A stretch of DNA of 64,000 nt, from assembly GCA_011033025.1 (NCBI GenBank), contig WFMF01000222.1, positions 1 through 64,000 on the forward strand, read 5' to 3'. Origin of the DNA: Beroe forskalii. Taxonomy: Eukaryota > Ctenophora > Nuda > Beroida > Beroidae. The notes under the pieces were generated by a model that did not search any database, was not told where the DNA came from, and saw only the letters and a program-made list of their open reading frames with translations. Below are positions 13,901 to 25,900 of the stretch, piece after piece. Positions within the stretch are counted from its first letter, which is position 1. Each line of letters starts with the position of its first letter. A program made the position numbers and the translations under genes.

Positions 13901-16900
13901 ACTTTACTCAAACGCTTATAACTTCGGCTACGATTGATATTTTTGCATAATTATTTTTTTACGTGAAACTAGACTAAATTCCTCAGATACAAATGGAGCC
14001 GGATTTTTGAGTTAGGCCTTCAAAAAATTTTGGCGCCAAAAGCGCCAAATTTTTGGCAAAAATTTGGCGCTTTTGGCGCCAAAAATTTCTGAGGACATGA
14101 CAGCAGGCAGCCAGTATATCACCATGGCAGCCCACGGGGCACAAGCTATGACGAAGACCAGCGACACTACCATAGCCGTGATGACCCCTTGACGCTGGAT
14201 CCCCTGGAGATGCCGTATCTTGAGCAGCATCCAGCCTGGAGAGATGACCTAAATAGTACAACTGGAGTTGGAGTTAAACTAGTTAAAGATGGAATTTGTT
14301 ATTTTTAGTACTAAGTGTAAGAACAAATGTCCAGTTAGGTCAAACTACCGACTACCTGGTCGAGTTAGGTCACATGACCGACTGTGGTCACATGACCGAC
14401 TGTGGTCACATGACCGACTGTGGTCACATGACCGACTGTGGTCACATGACCGACTGTGGTCACATGACCGACTGTGGTCACATGACCGACTGTGGTCACA
14501 TGACCGACTGTGGTCACATGACCGACTGTGGTCACATGACCGACTGTGGTCACATGACCGACTGTGGTCACATGACCGACTGTGGTCACATGACCGACTG
14601 TGGTCACATGACCGACTATGGTCACATGACCGACTGTGGTCACATGACCGAAATGTATCACATGAAACACTGTGGTCACATGACCGACTATGGTCACATG
14701 ACCGACTGTGGTCACATGACCGACTGTGGTCACATGACCGACTGTGGTCACATGACCGACTGTGGCCACATGACCGACTGTGGTCACATGACCGACTGTG
14801 GTCACATGACCGACTGTGGTCACATGACCAACTGTGGTCACATGGCCGACTGTGGTCACATGACCGACTGTGGTCACATGACCGACTGTGGTCACATGAC
14901 CGACTGTGGTCACATGACCGACTGTGGTCACATGACCGACTGTGGTCACATGACCGACTACCTGTGGAGATGATGATGATGAGAGTGGGTAGCAGCATGA
15001 ATACCAGAGCATCCAGAATGCTGACTAGGGCGGTAGGAGGGTATCCCTCAATTTCGTAGCCACAGGTGAAGAGGAAGGGGTTATACGAGACGGGTAGACC
15101 TGCAGACTCCGCCTCGATCAGCATGGCCAGCCAAAGTAGAATAACACACGACCATGTGAATGTAGCTATCAGAATCCTGAGGGGAATGCGTTAGTTGTTT
15201 GTGGTTCGTGTAACTTCAATGATGTATTAGCGATATGCTATGAAGTGGATGACTTGAATTTAAATCTTGTTCTCTAGATTTTGATACTGTGAACCTTCCA
15301 GTACCCAGTTCGGTAGTTTCTCCCCGCCGTCCGGTAGGGGAACAAGACACAGGTGAGTTTGTTGATGTTAAGCGCGGCCGAGTTGACTACAGAAGCACTG
15401 CCGAAGATGTCATCCAAGAAGTCGGTAACTTTGCAGAGGAGAGGTCCGTAGATGCACCGGTTGTGCAGCAAGTTGCTCAGCATGGGGAGGGTGCGGAAAA
15501 TGGCGTACCCCTGGGGGTTGATTGATTGAAAAACCCTCGTGAGGGCACCGCAATGGGCTTCTAAATATATGATATGTAAGTCAGGGTCCGGGAGAATCAA
15601 GGGAGTCAGGGTCAGGGATAAGAAGATGCGTAGGATCGACGTGTTGAGGATTTATACTCTATGATTGTGTTTTAGATGGAATTATTGCCCTATATTGGGG
15701 CTGTTTAAACTTATAGACTTACCAGATCCGCTGCTGCAATGTTTCGTATCAGGATGACGGATATGTGATCCAGCTTGATTGCTTGATACCTGATGGAAGC
15801 CACCAGTACCAGTATGTTGCCCAGTACGCAGGGTATCAGGGTCATGATACACCACCAGATCAGCAAGTACCGCTCCTCATCGCTCACTCCTTCAGAAATC
15901 ACTCCTTCAGAACTCACTACCCCAGAGGCGGGTGCGGTTGTGATGTTATCCATCAGGCTCTGTGAGAGGTGTTATGGCTCCTCAAATGAGAGTTGTAATG
16001 TTGGTATTATGCTGGAATTTGACTGCTCGAAGTGCCAGTAAAGTAAAACTTGTTATGGCTGCTCGAAGTGCCAGTCAAGTGAGAGTTGTAATGTTGTTAT
16101 GGCTGCTCGAAGTGCCAGCAAAGTGAGAGTAGTTATTGCTGCTCGAAGTGCCAGTTAAATGCAATAAGACCGACGAGGGAGGATACGCGGAGTAAAAAGA
16201 GTTAACTGCAACTAGAATCGTGATTCGTGCTCGCTATCTCCTTTATTATAATCCTCAATTTCTGATACTACAAGGGATGCTGATTCAAATGAGCCAATGG
16301 CAATCAAGGATTTCACATGCCTGTTGGTTAGAGAAGTCAACTGTACGAAGTGCTACTGTTAGTTATCGATACCGTTTTTATATGTACTTTAGAGGCGTAA
16401 GACGAACACGCAGACAATATAGAGCCCTGCGAGAGCAGGGCTCTATATAATTTTTAAATGTCGACAGCGTAGCTGGAGACATTTAAATAATTTAGAGTGC
16501 GAGGCGAAGCGAAGCTGAGCCGAGTGCTCTAAATCATATTTCTGCGGTGAGTCTGAGCCTCTAAAGTACTATAGTAGTCGAACGGTGTACAAAAGACACC
16601 CTGTACACAACAAGCACACATTACCTTATATGGTAATAATAGAAAATGCTTGTTAACACAAAACAAAAAGCGCATAACTCAGCCGTTTTTTGAGCAATTT
16701 TGATCAAACTTTCAGGATATTACGGGCAAGATATGACCAATACATTCCTGGAGTAGCTAACATTTCTGACCCTCAGAAATTGAGATATGACAGATAAACC
16801 GGTGTTTTGTTTTAAAGTTACCGCTTAACAACTGGCTTTTCGGTCATAACTCCGCTTCTGGAGCTCAAAAATGAATCTAAACTTCACTGAGATGTTGCTT

Positions 16901-19900
16901 TTATGAAGCTCTAAATATCCTGAAAGTTTCATCAAGTTTGCTCAAAAAACCTCGGAGATATGCACATTTTTGCAACGCAAAAGCAAAGGTCGCGTAGATG
17001 TGTATTCAAATTGGTGTGTCATAACAAACACATGATATAAAGCGCAAGTAGAACACGACTCTACGCATATAGTACTACCCTTTAAATCGGTCAAAACTTG
17101 TCGTGAGACTACTATACCTACTCATTGTTTATTTTCAAAAATAACTAATACTTCATATTTTGTTGAAGTGAGAATAAAATTATCCGAGTATTTATGAAAA
17201 CCAGGAATATTTTATTATTCCGAAACTGTACTTTTAGCATTGCGAAGGTACGAGAGAAGATATTAGATATCATTCCTGCGCGAAATAATGATATAAGCAG
17301 GAAAGAATATGGCTTTCATTCCGACAATTTTATAAATTTCTATATCATTCTTCGAAAATATCTGAAGCAACACAGCTTCGGCGCAATGCAAGTCCCGAAC
17401 AACACACTCTGAATCATGCCTTCTCTGCCCCAGCAAAAGGACATATGTCTGATGTATTGTACCTCTGTCCCATTTCACATTTTTACAAAATCTGAGTGGT
17501 TGAAATTAATAACAACCACTGACCACTCTACTCTTCTCCTTCAGCAATCAACTACCACCTCTCGCAAACTGCCCCTTTGGCTCGGCGCCAGATAATCCTG
17601 AAGCTGGGAATAGACCCTAACGAGATCCTGAGCGCTGCGGAGGTCTGGACAGGGCTTTACAAGACGGAGGAAGTGGAGAGTCAGGAGAGCAAGATGAACA
17701 CAGACGCTCTGGAGAGTGACAAGGTAGGAACTCCATCCTTAACCAACCCCATCCCCCATCCCCGACAGTCTACACCCCCAGCTGAGACTGAGAAGTGTAG
17801 GTGAATTCCTATCCCTCACCCCCGTACCCCCTCCGTCTATTATCATGTCCCCTTTCTCCTCATGCCCCCTTTCCTCTTCCCCTTGCCCCTTTCCCCTTCT
17901 CCCATGTCCCCTTTCTCCATTTTCCCCATGTCCCCTTTCTCCTCATGCCCCCTTTCTCCTCATGTCCCCTTTCTCCTCATGTCCCCTTTCTCCCCATGTC
18001 CCCCTTTCTCCCCATGTCCCCCTTTCTCCTCATGTCCCCTTTCTCCTCATGCCCCTTTCTCATCATGCCCCTTTCTCATCATGCCCCTTTCTCATCATGC
18101 CCCTTTCTCATCATGCCCCTTTCTCATCATGCCCCTTTCTCATCATGTCCCCCTTCTCCTCATGCCCCCTTTCTCATCATGCCCTTTCATCATGCCCTTT
18201 GGTCTTGATCATGTTTCTCATCATGCCCCTTTCTCATCATGCCCCCTTTCTCCTCATGCCCCTCCCTTTCTCCCTCAAATGCCCTCCTGCGCATGAGTTT
18301 GATAAAAATAAATTATTTCACGAAAACCTGCACTTAATTCAAAATATTTATTTACAAATATTCAAAATCATTGATTCCTTTGGATGTCACTATTAAGTAT
18401 TAGTTAGGATTTTTTCGAACAAGCGACGCGTCCCCTGTTCTTACTAATCGTGACATGACGCGTGACGTCACATCACGCATGATTTGACCAGTTTTATCGC
18501 AGTTCACGAATTATTTCTCGAATACTCTCACACATATTTTAATCTACAAACTACAGTACAGAAGTGCTGTAGTTTGATGCGTCCATATCTCTAACTTTAA
18601 ATCAAGAAGCCACAGAGTCACAAATATATTATAATCACTATATTAAGTCCATATCACGAATTTATCCAGTGCATTTAAGTCCATAATATCATTTATCGCC
18701 GATGATGCTCTTTCCCTCCAGTTTAGTTCTGTTCAGAAGATCGCCACGTGAATGATGGTCTCCATCATTACCTTGATTTCGTGCAGAAGATCTGGCATCC
18801 AGTATATGTCAAATCGTTTTGATACCGATCATCTGGTTTATAGGGTCTCTAAGTCCATTGCAGAGTTGGTAAATAACCGTAGTTTGGAATGGAGTTGTTT
18901 AGTAACATCCGACCTTATGACTCGGTGCTTATACGGGAGTGATAACGTGTGGGAACGTTGTCCAATCCAATCCACGACATCGCGGATACAATGGGACATC
19001 AGACTGGCAGTGAGTCTGAGGTTTTTTCAGAATTGTCTCAAAATCTCGTAATGTGGCCGCTGCACAAGGTCTTTGTTGAGTTGCACCTGTAGCTCTCCAT
19101 AGAGGTCCTGCTGGAATTTACGTGGAAGTACACTAAGTGCAACCTTGCGGTCTGTTACGGTGTACCGTGGATCTTTCCAGCCATTTGCCATGTTGGGATT
19201 CATGAACGATTCCATGTTGAATGTATTGAATACAATGACGGGACTTGACGTGGAGGAAGGGTATTGAGCTGATCCGTTATGTTTTTGATGGCAGTAGCAC
19301 GTGCTTGTTGTTGATTTAGGCCGACACTTAGCTGACCCTGCAGCATGTGATTCTGCTGTTCTCTGGACGTCTCTACTCTCTGCCCTTGAGGCGGTCAGGT
19401 GTCGGTCAATTTTACGACTGGAGACAAGAGTTCTGAACTCTTGTCTCCTCTAATGATGGAAGGTAGGGGGAGACCCATGGTTTGTGCGGGGAGTTGGGTT
19501 AGGTTCAACTGTAAGCGTCCGTGTCGTCCGATAGTTGTCCAATGGAATCTGTCTTCTGCAGATTAAGAGACGATGCTCTTATGTGTTTCCTGTGGTAGAA
19601 CTCCTACTAGGTGATAAAGATCTCGACCAAGAGGATGCTGTACTGGATTGATCACTGTCCGAGTCAGTGGAAGACTCTTTCAGTTTCTTCTTCTTTGTCT
19701 CTGGCTCAGGGACGGCAGGAATGTAGAAGTGCGTGTCGTGGATCCACTTTGGTAACGAAATTCCTTACTCTGAAAGTAATGAAGGACAGTGCTCTGGCCT
19801 CTCGGTGGGTTCGATTCCCAGACGGGGAGCCAAATGTTGTGGTATCCGTCGTAGTATAGATCGAAGAGAGACAAGTTATACAACTTCTTTGAAATGGAAT

Positions 19901-22900
19901 AAGTCGAAATAACGATAATACAATGAAATCTTCGTAACCCTAACAGTTTCTCAATGGCGTGCGTAACTCTCTCTCTGGTTGGTCAATCCTTAATACCTAT
20001 CCTCCAATCAGCGTAGCTTACGCTGGCAAGATATTTACAGACTGGAGCAAGCAGAGATATAATGCCAAACTAGGACCGCTAACTGCTGATTATACGCCGC
20101 GCGCGAAATGAGCGGGTAGAGTTGGCATTATTATCATAGCTCTTGATGACGTTGAACCGCCTATTTCTTGCCCCGCCCCCCTATAGTCCGGTCCTCATTG
20201 TCGTAGCAATCCCATGTCTTCCTATTTCATGAGAGAGAGACCCATGCATAAGGCAACTATTCTTCCGCATGAAGTTAAGTGGATACAAAATACTCCCTTT
20301 TACCCCATTAACCACCTCCCCAGTGCCAGTTCTGTCATATCTCCAACAGGTTCATATTTATCCAACGTCCAATCAAACTATCCTCAGTGCCAGAGTGGAC
20401 GGCAATTATGGAATTATAGAAATGCTTTGAGGTCCCCCCCCTTTCTTCTCATGCCCCCCGCCCCCCCCCCCCTCTCGCTCCTCATGCCCCCCCTTCTCCC
20501 CATGCCCCCTTTTTCTCCCCACGTCCACCTCCCTCAGTGCCAGTTCACCCTTCTCCTCATGTCCCCCCTTTCTCCCCACGTCCCCCTCCCTCAGTGCCAG
20601 TTCACCTTTCTCCTCATGTCCCCCCTTTCTCCCCACGTCCACCTCCCTCAGTGCCAGTTCACCTTTCTCCTCATGTCCCCCCTTTCTCCCCACGTCCACC
20701 TCCCTCAGTGCCAGTTCACCTTTCTCCTCATGTCCCCCCTTTCTCCCCACGTCCCCCTCCCTCAGTGTCAGTCGCCCTACATAGACTGCAGGAACCGGCC
20801 TAAGGACATTAGGGCCCCCCCTCTGTCCTCATGTCCCCCCTTGTATCACCCTCCTCGACCCCCCCCCTCATTTCACCCTCCTCAATGCCACCACCCCCCC
20901 TCCTCCTCCTCCATGCTCGTCGCCCTACATGAGCAGGAACCGGCCTAAGGACGTGTGTGACCGGGGTCTCTGTCGGCGGTGCTGCCTCGACTTCGGCCGG
21001 AAAATGGGAGCTGACTGCTACGGGCACATGCTCTTCTTTACAGAGGGGGACTTCAGTGACACCGAATCAGTGAGTGGTTTTTTGAGAAGCAGTGAGGGGT
21101 TTTGTGAATGAGTGAGTGGTTTTGAGAATCATTGAGGGGTTTTGGGAAGCAGTGAGGGGATGTGAGAATCAGTGAGTGGTTTGTTGAAGCAGTGAGTGGA
21201 TTTGAGAAGCAGTGAGTGGCCAGAGAATCAGTGAGGGGTTTTGAGAATCATTGAGGGGTTTTGAATATAATCATTTCTGGGAGTCGTGACACCCGTTTAT
21301 TGTTTAATTACTCTACCAGGAAGATTCCCTATGCCGATGACAAGACCCCTCATGAATAACAATAACATTACAGGATAATCCAGTGAACAAGCGCAGAGAC
21401 CTGGGCATGGTCCCTAAGATAAACTTCCCTTACTTCAAGCCTCGTGTTACGCTCTACGGAGAACCTAACCTGGACGAGGCTATTCGCAGCAAATGCAGGT
21501 GAAATGCTAGTCCTGTTAGTCTTTAAGTTCTGACATACCATTCCTGATCTGAAATGCAGGTACCTTTCACATTATTGTAGTACTGTTAGTCCTGTGACAA
21601 ACTCGTAGTGCCAGAATAATTTTTAAAATCATTTGAACGATTATTAAAGCTTCGTATCAGAGTATTAAGTGAATTAAAAACATCGCTTATCGCAACCTCC
21701 ATTGATTCTCGGTATGAAGTATGACTAACGACCATGTCATATTTCACTCTCAGCTAACGACGATAATAACAAGATTTTCGAAAGCTTCTGATTACAATCT
21801 TTCCGTATCAATTTTAGCTTTCAAACTTCAATCTCTTGAGTCATATTAAGTGTTAAGACCATGTCAATATTACAGGTACCAGAGGATAGACTGCGACCCT
21901 TCCTTCCACATACAGGACTCCCACTTGGTAAAGCTAGTGAGCCGCTTCAGTACTGACATGAGGTCTCTCTCAGTCGGCAGCAAGGAAACTAGTGAGTATA
22001 GTTCCTCTGGGATGATAGACCGTGTCTCTGGGATGATAGGTTGTACCTCTGCCGTGTGTAGCTATATCTTATCTGCTATAATACCACTCCAGTGCAGATA
22101 ACCACAGTGCAATATCAGGGCATATTGCAATGGTCTCTCATTATACGCTAATCAACCAAAGGAAATTGTTGCACTAATATAGTTCGCCTCGTGCACATTA
22201 GGATAATCAACCTCGGCTTCGCCTCTGGGATTAGTACGGTTGTACCTCTGCCTCGTGCAAGAAGTGCAACAATACCACTATGCGTCGTTAGATTAGCGTA
22301 TATTATTTTCCTTGCCCCAGCACTCGGTGGCTAGAGCGTGCTCTAGCCGAATAACCACGTGATGAGCTCTCATCTAGTCACAAAGGATTTAACCCTAGTT
22401 CCCTCACAGTAACCATGGTCCTAACCCTAACCTCAACCCTAACCCTAACCTCAACCCTAACCCTCACAGTAACCCTAACCTCAACCCTAACCCTCACAGT
22501 AACCCTAACCCTAACCTCAACCCTAACCCTCACAGTAACCCTAACCTCAACCCTAACCCTAACCCTCACAGTAACCCTAACCTCAACCCTAACCCTCACA
22601 AGTCACAGTAACCATGGCCCTAAACCTAACTTCAACCCTAACCCATTGCAGAAGCGGGTTTAAAGCTGACAGTTGAGAGTTTGCGGGACATAGCCAAGTG
22701 CAGGAACCTCCACAAGTTATCGCTGGAATGCTGCGTCAATATGGACGATGAGACTTTGAAGAGGATTTTGGAGGGCTGCCCGAAACTCAAATACCTCGAG
22801 GTAACAATTCACTTAGCTAGAATTTGGGTGACCATTACAGGGTGTTAGAGTGAAGTGGATCAATTTCGTCAATTACGATAAACAATGGAATTAGAATTCT

Positions 22901-25900
22901 GTAAAGTACCAACAATGTTTTTAATTTAGACAATTGCAGATCAATTTTTCGCCCAGCGACGCATTTAACAGATTCCTAGCTGCACATGTGCCAATCGCAC
23001 AGTCCTTTTAACATAGAAATATTTTTACTGGTTCCTTATGTCATCACGATGACTTGTGGTGAGTATTTTCATCTACGAACCACAGTACGGAAGTGCTGTA
23101 CTCTGATAAGCCATCTTTATCCTTATCAGGCAAAAAAAACAAAATTATGCTCATATCGTGCACAAAATTTTATGCATAGTTGAATGAATAAAAAAAGAAT
23201 TGATGGAATTATTAATAATTAAGGCCTAAAAACCACCAAGTGTTCTGGTCAAACAATGGGTCATCAGTTGGCCAAGGGTGGCTATGAGGCACAAAATGTA
23301 CCGCACACGGTTTTTCGGCGTAAAAATTCTATGCATTGTACCGCTAATTGGAAAAGATAATTTGGGTAGGAAACAGCAATACGGCCACCTTACTATATTT
23401 CTGCTGCATTGTTTACGTTATGTTTCACTGTTTGTGTAAGAATAATATGCTTGTTTCATGATACACGTTCGGCGTTCCCAAATTTTATTCTTCATCTTTA
23501 TTTCGATGCACAGGTCCACATAAAGTTTCAATAGGAATTTCTCATCATTTCCATGGGTGGTTGATCTGCTTCTTATTATGCAATTTAATTTTGGGGCCCT
23601 TTGAGGTGCGCCACTGGCGGATTCAATCAATCAATCAAACAATCAATCCATAACCAACCTTGGAGACTGGAGTCACTGTCACTAGATGATTTGATAATCG
23701 ATTAGCTGCCACTGGTTATTGTTAAGGGTGCTAAAGTCAAGAATTTGTAGCAACACCGAATAGACCGATAGCATTGTATGGTGAAACGTTGGTTATGATC
23801 GTAATGAATGAGGATTTTGGTAATCGAGGCTTTCTCTTGAAGCTGTTAGCATTGTACTGTAGCACTGTAATATCATGATGAGGGGAGTGCACTTATACTC
23901 CTTCATCAAACCACCCAGTGACTCCTTCATCAAACCAGTCAGTGGTGGCTGCTCACCACCTGACCCGTGACGGTGCCTGTTATTGGCTCACAAAACCACA
24001 CTATTCAATATAACTGGAGTTATGTGATTGGGGCACAAAGCAGCTCCTTTGCAGCCCCCATTCTCCCGATTGCTGGAGTATTTATCCTAATTATTGGTGA
24101 GTGGGGGCCACTCTAATTGTATTGAGTTGCTGCTCTGCAGAAGCTACGACAATCGCTCTGGTAAGATCGCCCTGCGAGATGTGAAGACAAATGGTCGATC
24201 TTTTGGCACAGTGCGTGATGTGATGTACTTCCACGTCAAAAATAAGCTGTGAGCTAATGAACAATGCTACCTGGGTTTGTTCATTCTTTGATATAGATTA
24301 TAGAATACTTGTTAGAATTATAGAATACTTGTTAGAATTATAGAGTACTTGTTATCTAGGGATTGTTCACTGCTCTCACTCCCTATTTGAAGCTCAGGAT
24401 ATTACCCCCATGTTTGCGTCTATCTTCAACTTCATCAAGGGAGCGGTAGTGTCCTGGTTTGTTGTCAGCGTGCTCTGGAATGTTGTAAAGCGGATCTGCA
24501 AAGTTCTTGGACTAAACTCATGGTGTGTCGCAGGGCTGTGTACTGGGCCCACTCTGCATGTAATCGGTGGAAATGAAGTGTTACTCGCTACTGAGATTCA
24601 TCAGAGTACCACCCTACCCCAAATAAAGAGGAACTGGTTCTCTCTCCAGGACATAACTGCCAGACTCGCTGTTGCTTGGATTGCTTTTTACTGTGCCATG
24701 TTTTCCAGACCCCTCTCCTTCATCCAGTTCACCTTCATGTACCACAAAGTGTTCTCCGGACTGAGTAAAGCTGTGCTGTGCACTTTACTCCTCCCTTTTC
24801 TGCCCCTCCTGATATTCCTGAACACCTTGTACCAGAAGAACCTGGCATTCCTGCCCATGTTGAACGTTGAGGACGGCGACCTGCAGTCTCTACAGTTCTT
24901 CACCAACACCCTCGACCCGCTTGCCAGCTTACTCTACGACTTCTCCCAGGAATTCTGCAACTTCATCGGTAACTTCTACATCCTGGGCCCCTGCTCGGAC
25001 GCTATCCAGACGATGTACTGGGACACCGACAAGACCACCAAGCTGTTCTGGAGAGAGAAGCTGAGACAGTGTGGTGCTCTGGTGCCCCAGGAGTTGGGGG
25101 TGTGGGACGGGGTGTTGCTGGATGTTAAAGAGGATGTCATGGAGCACGAGGGGGTGGTGATCAAAGTGACCAACTCCTGCATGGGAGTGGGAGATAGGTT
25201 CCTGAGAAGGGGCAAGGACTACAGCTCTGTCAGCGATATCAGGGAGATATTCACAGATAGCTACAAAGACAGGGCCTGTCTGCTGCTGCAGCTAGTGCGT
25301 CCTAAGGAGGAACTGGGGGTCCACTCTCTGGACATCCTCACTGCCCGGGACACCCAGGGTAGAGTACAACTGGTGGATGTGGTGGTGTGGGCTGGCTCCC
25401 GGTCAGACACCTCTCATGGAGCTACTGATGCATACATGGTGGACCCTGTCTCCGAGGTGGCTGCCTCTCTGGGGTCCTGGTATAACCCTAACTTCCTGGG
25501 GAGCAAGGGCCGAGGGTTGGGAGTCAGGTATCCTGGGATCGGGGACGCTGTGAACACTGCCATCCACACCCACCGCAACCTGCCCTACTCCTGGCTTAAC
25601 GTGGTGGGATGGGACTGTATGGTCCTGGAGGACTCTTCAGTGGTCTTCTTCGAGGGGAATCTGGCTGCGTGGAGATGCCCAAGGAGACTCTTTCTCTCGT
25701 GGAGGAACTTTGTTTACTTTGTATCCTATATTAGCTGGGTGGGTAGAGAGTAGACATCTGCTAATCTAAGGTGTCTTGGCACTCCCAAGTACTTGGCATT
25801 ACCGCATACCAAAACGTTTTGGCACAAGAAGTATTTGACGCGGGCGGCTACCTCACCCTTTTTTAAACAGGTGATATGAAAAAGTTGACCGTTAAGTTAT

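Noticed and set aside
14369..14960. CRISPR-like regular array (also at 37083-37877)
   Set aside because: Units are contiguous with no unique spacers, the genome is animal-like and no cas genes exist. These are tandem repeats.
14289..15124. Long proteins of repeated hexapeptide on both strands
   Set aside because: They are readings of an 18-bp minisatellite whose unit lacks stops in several frames. Only the minus frame that continues the TM5 exon deserves thought, and it is reported as a splicing possibility, not as a gene.
17801..18396. Plus frames of Pro/Ser/His repeats after host exon 5
   Set aside because: They read through the C/T minisatellite in the intron. The exon-5 donor at 17801 and the phase match to exon 6 show this is not coding.
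19808..19832. tRNA-Asp gene fragment
   Set aside because: Only the 3' end with an encoded CCA is present, without the 5' half or anticodon arm, and it adjoins an LTR end at 2-nt spacing. A primer-binding site explains it better.
20214..20948. 244-residue plus frame with Pro/Ser/Leu repeats
   Set aside because: It is produced by the 57-bp tandem repeat and poly-C tract before host exon 6. It ends in a different frame from the true exon.
22420..22645. True chromosome end
   Set aside because: The CCCTAA-like array is degenerate, only about 225 bp long and lies between two exons of one gene.
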